Positions 8,009 to 16,193 of a DNA stretch of 64,000 bases are shown here, in pieces; the first letter of the stretch is position 1, and every line of letters begins with the position of its first letter. This DNA is from Flavobacteriaceae bacterium. Its GTDB lineage: Bacteria > Bacteroidota > Bacteroidia > Flavobacteriales > Flavobacteriaceae. The notes beneath the pieces are model-generated. The model was not told the DNA's origin, searched no databases, and saw only the letters and a list, made by a program, of their open reading frames with translations. Both the position numbers and the translations under genes were made by a program. The stretch covers positions 1 through 64,000 of the forward strand of contig JADHML010000001.1 of the NCBI GenBank assembly GCA_016780065.1, written 5' to 3'.

Positions 8009-9784
8009 GTGGATAATTTAGACTTTGGTATTGTTGGAAATTGCCGTTCGGCTGCGCTGATTTCCAAAGAGGGATCTGTAGATTGGTGTTGCTTGCCAGA
8101 ATTCGATTCGCCCTCGGTTTTTGGAAAATTATTGGATGCGCAAATTGGGGGTAGTTTTTCCATTCATTCTTACGGAAATCCTAAAATCACCCAGAAATAT
8201 TTGGAAAGTACCAATATTCTCGTCACGCGGTTCGAACAAGAAGATGGCGTCTTTGAGCTACTCGATTTTATGCCACGATACAAAAAAGAAAATGGAGATT
8301 ATCACGCTCCGCCCGAATTTATGCGTTATGTAAAGCATGTTTCAGGCGCTCCAAAAGTGGTTTTTGACTATGATCCGAAACTTGAATACGCCGCCGGAAA
8401 CACTCAAACCTATGCCAAAAATGACTTTGTTGTAAGCCTGACCGAGTCCTCTAAGTACGATACTTTGTACTTATACACCAATATTTCTCATCAAGATTTA
8501 CTAGACAAAAAGCAATTGGTTTTGGAAGATGATGTTTATTTTGTTGTTAGCTATCATGAAAAAATTGAAGTGCCCAATTTGTATACAGTTAGCCTAGAAC
8601 TTAATCGCACCAAGGTTTATTGGCTGAATTGGTCTGCGAAAACACCTACTTTTCCAATCTATAACGACGAAATTTTACGCAGTGCCCTTACCCTAAAGCT
8701 TTTGTCCTATGACAAATCGGGGGCGGTTCTAGCTGCAGCTACCACATCTTTGCCAGAAACCATTGGCGAGGTGCGCAATTGGGATTATCGTTTTTGCTGG
8801 ATCCGTGATGCTTCAATGGTGATAAGTATTGTATCACGATTGGGTCACCGAAAAATGGTACAGCGATATCTTCAGTTCGTCATTGACTTGATTCCGGATA
8901 AGGACGAAAAACTCCAAATCATGTATGGAATCAACAAAGAAAAAAAACTAACAGAGGCTACGCTAGATCATTTGTCGGGCTACGAAAATTCCAAGCCCGT
9001 GCGTATTGGAAATGCTGCTTATAAACAGCGACAAAACGATATTTATGGAATTTTGATGGATGTGATTCACACCCAAATCGAGGGCTTCCAAAACGAAGTT
9101 GAGAATTTAGAGGAGTTGTGGTCAATCACCAAAGGCATCGTCTGGGTTGTAGCGGCACACTGGCAAGAACCAGATAAAGGAATATGGGAGTTTAGAAGCG
9201 AAGATCGCCATTTTACTTTTTCGAAAATGTTGTGCTGGGTGGCTATTGATCGGGCCATTAAAATTGCTAAAAAGCTCAATAAACCTCACAATGTGACCAA
9301 ATGGACGCCATTGGCCAAAGCGATTGAGGAAGATATATTAAACAACGCATGGAATGATGAAGTTCAAGCGTTTACACAGTCCTATGGGTCTAAAGATTTA
9401 GATGCTTCTGTGCTGTTGATGGAAAATTATGGGTTTGTAGATGCTAAAGATCCTCGTTTTGTCAAAACGGTTCATGCAATCGAACGTGAGCTTTGTCATG
9501 AAGGTTTAATGTATCGTTACAAAAATGAAGACGATTTTGGTCTGCCAAGCTCCTCATTTACTATTTGCACATTTTGGTTTATAAATAGTTTGAATAAAAT
9601 TGGTGAGCGCGACAAAGCCATGGCAATGTTTGACACCCTGCTTTCGTATAGCAATCATTTGGGCTTATTTAGTGAAGATATTGACTTTTCTTCCAAAAGG
9701 CTATTAGGAAATTTCCCGCAAGCGTATTCTCATTTGGCCCTTATTGAAACCGCTCTCAACTTTTCGGACACAGCACCTGACTAA
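8009..9784 (+). CDS. GH15 family glycosidase (glucoamylase/trehalase-like)
   Basis: The protein has 591 residues, with an N-terminal beta-sandwich domain (about 1-215) and an (alpha/alpha)6 catalytic domain typical of GH15. Recognisable blocks are GNCRSAALISKEGSVDWCCL at the N-terminus, NWDYRFCWIRDASMV (about residue 257), GIWEFR with a likely acid Glu (about 390), and LFSEDID followed by LGNFPQAYSH (about 553-570) with a likely base Glu. It has no signal peptide and should be cytoplasmic. Substrates in the family include maltodextrins and, in actinobacteria, trehalose; the divergent otsAB neighbour makes trehalose or a storage glucan plausible. The start is GTG at 8009. Its last four bases overlap the end of convergent rimM. 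Confidence 0.9.
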   Translation: MDNLDFGIVGNCRSAALISKEGSVDWCCLPEFDSPSVFGKLLDAQIGGSFSIHSYGNPKITQKYLESTNILVTRFEQEDGVFELLDFMPRYKKENGDYHAPPEFMRYVKHVSGAPKVVFDYDPKLEYAAGNTQTYAKNDFVVSLTESSKYDTLYLYTNISHQDLLDKKQLVLEDDVYFVVSYHEKIEVPNLYTVSLELNRTKVYWLNWSAKTPTFPIYNDEILRSALTLKLLSYDKSGAVLAAATTSLPETIGEVRNWDYRFCWIRDASMVISIVSRLGHRKMVQRYLQFVIDLIPDKDEKLQIMYGINKEKKLTEATLDHLSGYENSKPVRIGNAAYKQRQNDIYGILMDVIHTQIEGFQNEVENLEELWSITKGIVWVVAAHWQEPDKGIWEFRSEDRHFTFSKMLCWVAIDRAIKIAKKLNKPHNVTKWTPLAKAIEEDILNNAWNDEVQAFTQSYGSKDLDASVLLMENYGFVDAKDPRFVKTVHAIERELCHEGLMYRYKNEDDFGLPSSSFTICTFWFINSLNKIGERDKAMAMFDTLLSYSNHLGLFSEDIDFSSKRLLGNFPQAYSHLALIETALNFSDTAPD

Positions 9785-10305
9785 ATGTAAATATCTAGAA
9801 GTCCCTCTGGAATTTGAACATGAAGTTGTTTTTCGGCTCTATCCACCCTTTTGATGATTTCGTCAACAACGGGTAGTAATACTTGGGTTGATTTGTAATC
9901 GATCTCTAAAAGTGCTTGGGAGGCATTATCATTTACTCCTATGACCTCTCCAATATTTCCATGATGTTTATCGATTACATCATAGCCTATGACTTCATGA
10001 AAGTAAAAACGATTACCCGTGAGTTTGGGTAACATGTCCAAAGGTAAAAACACCTTCTTTTTTAGCAAACCATCGGCATCGTTTTCATCTTTGACGTCTT
10101 CAAAAGCTACTCGAAGCAAACTAGATTTGTGCAGCCTAGAATTTTTAATAAAATAAGGAGCCAGACCCGTTTGGGTTTCAATAAAAAAGGATGAAATGTT
10201 TTCGTAAAGTTCGGGTTGATCAGTATCAAGTTTGATCAATACTTCTCCCTTGTAGCTGTATTTACCGACTACCGTTCCTAAAAAAAAGCAGTCCTCTTTA
10301 AGCAT
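9781..10305 (-). CDS. rimM: 16S rRNA processing / 30S maturation factor RimM
   Basis: This 174-residue cytoplasmic factor helps mature the 30S subunit head and binds ribosomal protein S19. The N-terminal RimM barrel shows FFLGTVVGKYSYKGEVLIK, and the C-terminal PRC-barrel shows FYFHEVIGYDVID and QALLEI. Length and order are normal for the family. It follows rpsP by 8 nt on the same strand, the usual rpsP-rimM operon. Its stop overlaps the convergent GH15 gene by 4 bp. Confidence 0.95.
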   Translation of the reverse strand: MLKEDCFFLGTVVGKYSYKGEVLIKLDTDQPELYENISSFFIETQTGLAPYFIKNSRLHKSSLLRVAFEDVKDENDADGLLKKKVFLPLDMLPKLTGNRFYFHEVIGYDVIDKHHGNIGEVIGVNDNASQALLEIDYKSTQVLLPVVDEIIKRVDRAEKQLHVQIPEGLLDIYI

Positions 10306-10313
10306 GTTGGAAA

Positions 10314-11027
10314 TTAAGATTCTTCTCCCTCTGCCTCTTCGGTTGCCTCCTCAGCAGCGGGTGCTTCTTCAGCAGCAGCTTCTTCAGTGGTTTCTTCAGC
10401 AGCGGCTGCTTCTTCAGCAGCAGCTTTAACAGCAGCCTCTTCAGTGGTTTCTTCAGCAGCGGCTGTTTCTTCAGCAGCAGCTTCAGCAGGAGCCTCTTCA
10501 GCAGTTTCTTCAGCAGCGGGTGCTTCTTCAGCAGCAGCTTCAACAGCAGGAGCCTCTTCAGCAGTTTCTTCAGCAAGGGCTTCCTCAGCGGCAGCTTTGC
10601 GTTTTGCACTTACTTCTTGTTCGGCAGCCAATACAGCTGCTTTCTCTTTGTTTTGTTGTTGTTTAAGGTTGTTGAGTAAGGCTTCTTTTTTACCTTCTTT
10701 TTCCTTCACCCAAGCCTCAAATTTTTCGGTGACTTGCTCTTCTGTAAGCGCGCCTTTTCGAACACCGCTTACCAAGTGATTCTTAAGCATTACACCTTCA
10801 TCTGAAAGTAAATTACGAGCTGTGTCCGAAGGTTGAGCACCATTTTGTAACCATTGAACAGACTTATCAATGTCAAGTGTTACGGTTACTGGGTGGGTGT
10901 TCGGATTGTAAGTACCTAGTTTTTCTAAGTAACGACCGTCTCTTTTAACGCGGGAGTCAGCAGCGACGATCCAATAAAAGGGTTTTCCTTTTTTTCCGTG
11001 TCTTTGTAAACGAATTCTAACAGGCAT
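10314..11027 (-). CDS. rpsP: 30S ribosomal protein S16 with long repetitive acidic tail
   Basis: Residues 1-90 are a normal S16, beginning MPVRIRLQRHGKKGKPFYWI. After a charged linker (about 90-145), residues about 150-237 are an Ala/Glu/Pro/Thr-rich low-complexity tail with units such as EEAPAAEETAEEAPA and EETTEEAA. The total of 237 residues is well above the ~80 residues of Escherichia coli S16. Bacteroidetes S16 proteins often carry extensions, but this one is long and strongly repetitive at DNA level. The gene has a canonical promoter and leads rimM. The tail is probably solvent-exposed and its role is unknown. Confidence 0.95.
   Translation of the reverse strand: MPVRIRLQRHGKKGKPFYWIVAADSRVKRDGRYLEKLGTYNPNTHPVTVTLDIDKSVQWLQNGAQPSDTARNLLSDEGVMLKNHLVSGVRKGALTEEQVTEKFEAWVKEKEGKKEALLNNLKQQQNKEKAAVLAAEQEVSAKRKAAAEEALAEETAEEAPAVEAAAEEAPAAEETAEEAPAEAAAEETAAAEETTEEAAVKAAAEEAAAAEETTEEAAAEEAPAAEEATEEAEGEES
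10336..10590 (-). repeat. 57-bp degenerate tandem repeats encoding the S16 tail
   Basis: On the plus strand, units starting TCTTCAG recur near 10381, 10438, 10495 and 10555, giving a period of 57 nt (19 codons) with one 60-nt step. The units encode the Ala/Glu-rich S16 tail. The near-identity suggests expansion by slippage or unequal recombination. Confidence 0.75.
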
Positions 11028-11073
11028 ATCAAATTAAATTTTTAGGTTCGAAACCTTGGTTATTAATGAGCGG

Positions 11074-11103
11074 CAAATGTACATTTTTTTTATAAATACA
11101 CAA
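11074..11103 (-). promoter_or_regulatory. Canonical promoter of rpsP-rimM
   Basis: On the minus strand, TTG (11103-11101) is followed after exactly 19 nt by TACATTTG (11081-11074). This is a full match to the Bacteroidetes TTG-19-TAnnTTTG pattern. It leaves a leader of about 40 nt before the rpsP ATG at 11027. Confidence 0.8.
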
Positions 11104-11182
11104 GCGTTAATAACTTCTTCCATAAAGGGAGGGTTATTGGCTCGACTTATTATATTTTTAATCCAAAGTTTGTTTCCCAATT

Positions 11183-14100
11183 ATGTATTTAATTTTTGAT
11201 ACAGAAACCACTGGTTTACCAAGAAACTGGAATGCACCTTTGTCAGATAGTGATAATTGGCCAAGGTGTATTCAAATTGCATGGCAACTCCATGGAGTCA
11301 ATGGAGAACTGCTTTCGCATGAAGATTATTTGGTTCAACCCGATGGATTCGATATCCCGTATGAATCTGAAAAGATACATGGCATATCTACAACATTAGC
11401 CAAAGCCGAAGGTAAGCCCTTGCCAGAGGTAGCTGATTGTTTCCTTGAAGCCATTGGTCAGGCTACTTTTTTAGTAGGTCACAATTTGAAGTTTGACCTA
11501 AATATTATGGGTGCCGAACTTTTGCGATTGGGCAAAGAAAATATTCTAGACGAGCACAAGGTTTTGGACACATGTTCAGAAGAAACAGCCCTTTTATGTG
11601 AAATACCTGGGGGAAGGGGTGGTAAATTTAAGTTACCAACCCTAACAGAGCTATATACCCATCTTTTTAAAGAGAATTTCGACGAAGCTCACAACGCGAC
11701 TGCAGATGTGGAAGCTACTGCGCGTATTTTTTTAGAACTCCTTCGAACCAATCAAATAAAAGATGCCTCACTGACCGAATCAATAACACAAATCCAATCC
11801 TTTTATTCAGGTTCTGTTCCTTTGGCTGGGCTTAAACACCGCAGTCTCAAAAAAGCTGCAGCGTATCTTGAACAATCTCCTGTCCAACAAGAGGTAACAG
11901 TCTCAGACCAACACAACATTCCCTTTTGTCATTTACACACCCATACCCAATTCTCGGTGCTCCAATCGACCATTTCAATACAAAAATTAGTTGACCAAGC
12001 GGGTGCTATGCAGATGCCAGCGGTCGCTATGACCGATATTGGCAATCTTATGGGAGCTTTTCATTTTGTAAAAGCTGTTAAAACCTTTAATGCCCAAAAA
12101 AAGGAGGGACAAACACCTCTCAAACCCATCATAGGAATTACTTTGAATGTATGTGATGATCACAAAGACCGATCTCGTAGAAACAATGGTTATCAAATGG
12201 TTTTCCTTGCCAAAAACAAAGTCGGTTATCACAATTTGGCCAAGCTTTCGTCTTTGGCTTATACCGAGGGCTTTTATTATGTGCCCCGTGTAGATCGCGC
12301 ACAAATTTTGGAATACAAACAAGATTTAATTGTGCTCACTGGAAACCTTTATGGAGAAGTCCCGCACAAATTACTCAACACGGGAGCGCAACAAGGTGAA
12401 GAGGCTCTTTTGTGGTGGAAAGAACATTTTGGGCAAGACTTGTATATCGAACTGATGCGCCATAAACAAGAAGATGAAACGAGGGTAAATACGGCTATGG
12501 TGACTTTGGCCCAAAAGCATGATGTAAAGTTGGTAGCAACCAACAGTTGTTATTACCTAACCAAAGAAGAGGCCAATGCTCACGATATTTTATTGTGTGT
12601 TAAAGACGGCGAAAAACAATCTACGCCCATTGGTAGGGGTAGGGGATTCCGATATGGCTTACCCAATCAGGAATATTACTTTAAATCTAGTGCAGAGATG
12701 AATACACTCTTTGCCGACTTACCTCAAGCCTTACAAACTACCACTGAAATAGCAAACAAAATTGAGGCTTTCGAATTGGCCCGCGATGTTTTGTTGCCCA
12801 AGTTTGATATTCCACCATCTTATGTTGACCCAACTGACTCGGAGGATGGAGGCAAACGAGGTGAAAACGCCTATTTGCGACACCTCACTTTGGAAGGTGC
12901 TAAAGAACGTTATGGCGATCCAGACAAAGACATTTTGGAGCGCATCGATTTTGAGCTTTCAGTAATTGAAAATACAGGTTATCCAGGTTATTTTCTAATC
13001 GTTCAAGACCTAATAGCTGCAGCACGCTCTATGGATGTTTCGGTAGGTCCTGGAAGAGGATCCGCAGCAGGTTCGGTGGTCGCATATTGTCTGAAAATCA
13101 CCAATATTGACCCCATCAAATACGACTTGCTTTTTGAGCGTTTTCTAAATCCTGATCGGGTGAGTTTACCTGATATCGACATAGACTTCGATGACGAGGG
13201 GCGCTCCAAAGTGATGAATTATGTGATTGAAAAATATGGGTCAGATCAAGTAGCTCAAATTGTAACCTATGGCACCATGGCAGCAAAATCTTCTGTCAGA
13301 GACACAGCAAGAGTATTGGATTTGCCATTGGCAGACGCAGACCGGCTGGCTAAATTGATACCCAACACCAAACTAAATTCCATATTTGGGCAAGATGAAT
13401 CCAAACTTAAAGAGGATTTGCGTTCTGATGAGTTTGCGCGCGCACAACAATTGAAAAGCATTGCTTCGGGAGATGACCTAGAGGCTCAAACGTTAACCCA
13501 AGCACAAGTCTTAGAGGGCTCTTTGAGAAACACAGGCATTCACGCTTGCGGGGTTATCATTACTCCTGAAGACATCAGTAATTTGGTGCCCATTGCTACG
13601 GCCAAAGACTCGGATTTATATGTAACCCAGTTTGACAATGCCGTGGTCGAGAGCGCAGGTTTGCTTAAAATGGATTTTTTAGGCTTAAAAACTTTAACCC
13701 TTATAAAAGATACGGTCAAATTGGTTAAATACCGACACAACATTGACTTGAATCCCGATGAATTCCCCTTAGATGATGCCTCAACTTTTGCTTTGTTTCA
13801 AAAAGGTGAGACCGTAGGTATTTTTCAATATGAAAGTGCCGGTATGCAAAAGTATTTACGTGAGCTAAAACCCACTCATTTTGAAGATTTGATTGCCATG
13901 AATGCCCTTTACCGTCCAGGTCCACTGGAATATATACCAAGTTTTGTACGACGCAAGAACGGCGAGGAAGAGATCAGCTATGATCTTCCAGAAATGGAGC
14001 AGTACCTCAAGCAGACCTATGGTATTACGGTCTATCAAGAGCAGGTGATGTTGTTGTCTCAGTCTTTAGCAGGTTTTACGAAAGGTGAGGCCGATGTATT

Positions 14101-15487
14101 GCGTAAGGCTATGGGAAAAAAGATTTTTGCGTTGTTACAGGAGTTAAAGCCCAAGTTTATTTCTGGTGGTCAAGAACGTGGTCATGATCCTGAAATTTTG
14201 GAGAAAATTTGGAAAGACTGGGAAGCCTTTGCATCCTACGCTTTTAATAAATCACACTCTACTTGTTATGCATGGATTGCCTATCAAACCGCCTATTTGA
14301 AGGCCAATTTTCCGTCAGAATACATGGCTGCTGTGTTGTCCAATAACATGAACGACATCAAGCAAGTAAGCTTTTTTATGGAAGAGTGTCGCCGAATGGG
14401 TATATCTGTTTTGGGGCCTGATGTAAATGAATCCTTCTATAAATTCACCGTAAATGACCAGAACGCCATTCGATTTGGCATGGGTGCTGTAAAGGGAGTA
14501 GGGCGCGGTGCCGTAGACAGCATTGTGGATTCCAGAAAAGACAAGCCCTATGACTCTGTTTTTGACCTTACCAAACGCGTAGACTTACGTGCAGCCAATA
14601 AAAAGACTTTTGAGAGCTTGGTCTTGGCTGGCGGTTTAGACAACTTAGGTTCGGCCCACAGAGCTCAGTACTTTCATGACAATGGTGACGGAGTTGCTTT
14701 TTTAGAAAAAGCCATAAGATATGGAGCAACCTATCAAGATCATGAAAATGCAGCGCAAGTAAGTCTATTCGGTGGAAGCAGCGATGCCGGACTGGCCGAG
14801 CCTGAACTTCCCGATTGTCCACCGTGGGCCAGTTTGCATGAACTCAAACGAGAAAAAGAGGTTGTAGGAATCTACTTATCAGGTCACCCTTTGGATGACT
14901 TTAAGTTTACCATGCGTTACTTCTGCAATGCCAAGGTTGGCTCTTTTTCAGATTTAAGTTCCTTAATCAATAAAGAATTGTCTTTTGGAGGTATTGTAGG
15001 TGAGGTAGATCACAGGGTATCTAGAAATGGCAAAGGATGGGCTATTTTCACACTTGAAGACTACGAAGATGGTTTCGAGTTCAAAATCTTTGGGGAAGAA
15101 TATCTTAAGTTTCGCCATCATTTGGTGACCAATAATTTTGTGCACATCAAGGCCTTTGTGCGTCCTGGGTGGATCAATAAAGAAACTGGCAAACAAGGGG
15201 AGCCTAGACTTCAGTTCAATGTCTTTAGTCAACTACAAGACACTCTGGAGTCTTATGCCAAAAAACTCACCCTCAAGCTCGATGTAAAATCAATGGATGC
15301 CCATCAACTTTCGTGGTTGAAGAAAACCATACAAACGCATAAAGGAAAACACAACTTGGATATGGCTTTTTACGAATCCGAGACTCAAATCAAACTGTTG
15401 ATGCACAGTCGGAAAAAGAAAATAAATATCTCTCCAGAATTACTTGTTGAACTTGAGGACAACAACATTCACTTTAAGTTGAATTAA
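11183..15487 (+). CDS. dnaE: DNA polymerase III alpha subunit with N-terminal proofreading exonuclease
   Basis: This is the replicative polymerase catalytic subunit, 1434 residues. Residues 1 to about 190 form a DnaQ-like DEDDh exonuclease (FDTETTGLP, GHNLKFDL, HNATADVEAT). The PHP domain starts near 250 (CHLHTHTQFSVLQST). The polymerase core has PGRGSAAGSVVAYCL, the catalytic acidic cluster PDIDIDFDD, and YRPGPLEYIPSFVRRK. A C-terminal OB-fold is visible (LSFGGIVGEVDHRVSRNGKG). Fusion of the exonuclease to DnaE is usual in Bacteroidetes and means proofreading is carried in cis. The ATG at 11183 fits because the exonuclease motif begins at residue 5. It is divergent from rpsP. Confidence 0.97.
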   Translation: MYLIFDTETTGLPRNWNAPLSDSDNWPRCIQIAWQLHGVNGELLSHEDYLVQPDGFDIPYESEKIHGISTTLAKAEGKPLPEVADCFLEAIGQATFLVGHNLKFDLNIMGAELLRLGKENILDEHKVLDTCSEETALLCEIPGGRGGKFKLPTLTELYTHLFKENFDEAHNATADVEATARIFLELLRTNQIKDASLTESITQIQSFYSGSVPLAGLKHRSLKKAAAYLEQSPVQQEVTVSDQHNIPFCHLHTHTQFSVLQSTISIQKLVDQAGAMQMPAVAMTDIGNLMGAFHFVKAVKTFNAQKKEGQTPLKPIIGITLNVCDDHKDRSRRNNGYQMVFLAKNKVGYHNLAKLSSLAYTEGFYYVPRVDRAQILEYKQDLIVLTGNLYGEVPHKLLNTGAQQGEEALLWWKEHFGQDLYIELMRHKQEDETRVNTAMVTLAQKHDVKLVATNSCYYLTKEEANAHDILLCVKDGEKQSTPIGRGRGFRYGLPNQEYYFKSSAEMNTLFADLPQALQTTTEIANKIEAFELARDVLLPKFDIPPSYVDPTDSEDGGKRGENAYLRHLTLEGAKERYGDPDKDILERIDFELSVIENTGYPGYFLIVQDLIAAARSMDVSVGPGRGSAAGSVVAYCLKITNIDPIKYDLLFERFLNPDRVSLPDIDIDFDDEGRSKVMNYVIEKYGSDQVAQIVTYGTMAAKSSVRDTARVLDLPLADADRLAKLIPNTKLNSIFGQDESKLKEDLRSDEFARAQQLKSIASGDDLEAQTLTQAQVLEGSLRNTGIHACGVIITPEDISNLVPIATAKDSDLYVTQFDNAVVESAGLLKMDFLGLKTLTLIKDTVKLVKYRHNIDLNPDEFPLDDASTFALFQKGETVGIFQYESAGMQKYLRELKPTHFEDLIAMNALYRPGPLEYIPSFVRRKNGEEEISYDLPEMEQYLKQTYGITVYQEQVMLLSQSLAGFTKGEADVLRKAMGKKIFALLQELKPKFISGGQERGHDPEILEKIWKDWEAFASYAFNKSHSTCYAWIAYQTAYLKANFPSEYMAAVLSNNMNDIKQVSFFMEECRRMGISVLGPDVNESFYKFTVNDQNAIRFGMGAVKGVGRGAVDSIVDSRKDKPYDSVFDLTKRVDLRAANKKTFESLVLAGGLDNLGSAHRAQYFHDNGDGVAFLEKAIRYGATYQDHENAAQVSLFGGSSDAGLAEPELPDCPPWASLHELKREKEVVGIYLSGHPLDDFKFTMRYFCNAKVGSFSDLSSLINKELSFGGIVGEVDHRVSRNGKGWAIFTLEDYEDGFEFKIFGEEYLKFRHHLVTNNFVHIKAFVRPGWINKETGKQGEPRLQFNVFSQLQDTLESYAKKLTLKLDVKSMDAHQLSWLKKTIQTHKGKHNLDMAFYESETQIKLLMHSRKKKINISPELLVELEDNNIHFKLN

Positions 15488-15540
15488 ACCAATTAGAGTT
15501 GCCTATTCGACTATAAATTTTGGCAATATTTTTAAGTATC

Positions 15541-15566
15541 TTGACCAAATAAAAAACCTATTTTTG
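15541..15566 (+). promoter_or_regulatory. Promoter of trxA
   Basis: TATTTTTG at 15559-15566 matches TAnnTTTG, with a TTG at 15541-15543 (15-nt spacer, slightly short). Transcription would begin about 15 nt before the ATG at 15589. Confidence 0.55.
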
Positions 15567-15588
15567 TAACCTACTAAAAATATTAGTT

Positions 15589-15906
15589 ATGGCTTTAGAA
15601 ATTACAGACGCTAGTTTTGAACAAGTAGTATTAAAATCTGACAAACCTGTTTTAGTTGATTTTTGGGCAGCTTGGTGTGGACCTTGTCGAATGGTTGGCC
15701 CCATTATCGATGAACTAAGCAATGAATACGACGGCAAGGCCGTGGTTGGAAAAGTTGATGTTGATGCTCATCAAGAGTTTGCAGCCAAATACGGTGTTCG
15801 TAACATTCCTACTGTATTGGTGTTTAAAGATGGTGAATTGGTTGATCGCAAAGTAGGTGTATCTCCCAAACAAGTCTATGCAGAAGCAATAGATACTTTA
15901 TTATAA
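15589..15906 (+). CDS. trxA: Thioredoxin
   Basis: This is a classic 105-residue cytoplasmic thioredoxin with the redox motif WCGPC (Cys30, Cys33) and the cis-Pro segment IPTVLVF. It has no signal peptide. It reduces protein disulfides with electrons from thioredoxin reductase, for example for ribonucleotide reductase. It appears monocistronic, with its own promoter, and lies between dnaE and tRNA-Asp. Confidence 0.97.
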   Translation: MALEITDASFEQVVLKSDKPVLVDFWAAWCGPCRMVGPIIDELSNEYDGKAVVGKVDVDAHQEFAAKYGVRNIPTVLVFKDGELVDRKVGVSPKQVYAEAIDTLL

Positions 15907-15925
15907 GTATCCCTTGATAAGTTGT

Positions 15926-15955
15926 TTGTGTAATAAAAAATGCGGTGTATATTTG
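15926..15955 (+). promoter_or_regulatory. Canonical promoter of tRNA-Asp
   Basis: TTG (15926-15928), a 19-nt spacer and TATATTTG (15948-15955) give a full match to the Bacteroidetes promoter pattern. The tRNA begins 15 nt further on. Confidence 0.8.
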
Positions 15956-15969
15956 CAGCCGCACGACCC

Positions 15970-16043
15970 GGTCTGGTAGTTCAGTTGGTTAGAATACATG
16001 CCTGTCACGCATGGGGTCGCGGGTTCGAGTCCCGTCCAGACCG
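15970..16043 (+). tRNA. tRNA-Asp (anticodon GTC)
   Basis: This is a 74-nt cloverleaf. The acceptor stem GGTCTGG pairs with CCAGACC, and the discriminator is G. The D-arm is TAGTTCAGTTGGTTAGAATA, and the anticodon stem-loop CATGC-CTGTCAC-GCATG carries GTC. The T-arm is CGGGTTCGAGTCCCG. The CCA end is not encoded, as is common in Bacteroidetes. Confidence 0.97.
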
Positions 16044-16044
16044 C

Positions 16045-16117
16045 AAAACACTTTTGTGTTTTCAATATTAAAATGTTGTGTTGCTTGCCCTTGGGGCAAG
16101 AGGTTCGTAGACGAACC
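16045..16117 (+). other. Three consecutive small hairpins after tRNA-Asp
   Basis: AAAACAC/GTGTTTT (16045-16062), CTTGCCC/GGGCAAG (16084-16100, 3-nt loop) and GGTTCG/CGAACC (16102-16117, 4-nt loop) follow each other between the tRNA and the terminator at 16122-16153. They could be 3' processing structures of the tRNA precursor or part of a small RNA. No open reading frame explains them. Confidence 0.5.
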
Positions 16118-16121
16118 AATG

Positions 16122-16153
16122 AAAGGCTTTCCTTAATACGGAGGGCTTTTTTT
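16122..16153 (+). terminator. Intrinsic terminator after tRNA-Asp
   Basis: GCTTTCC (16126-16132) pairs with GGAGGGC (16140-16146), including two G-T pairs. A-rich bases on the left pair with the following T-run (16147-16153). It separates the tRNA unit from the surface-protein locus. Confidence 0.65.
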
Positions 16154-16193
16154 GTTTAAGTAAGTTTTTATTAATTTTAAAAAAAAACATTTT

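Noticed and set aside
10298-10609. Leu/Lys-rich frame on the minus strand over rpsP
   Set aside because: It is the +1 shadow of the repetitive S16 tail; repeats keep alternative frames open. The S16 frame is clearly the real one.
10387-10779. Ala/Ser-rich frame on the plus strand opposite rpsP
   Set aside because: It is the antisense shadow of the same repeats, without a start context or known family.
12349-14822. Several antisense frames within dnaE
   Set aside because: They are short shadows opposite a continuous, strongly conserved polymerase frame.
15901-16119. 72-codon frame covering tRNA-Asp on the minus strand
   Set aside because: It is antisense to a clear tRNA gene and its terminator region; coding use is implausible.
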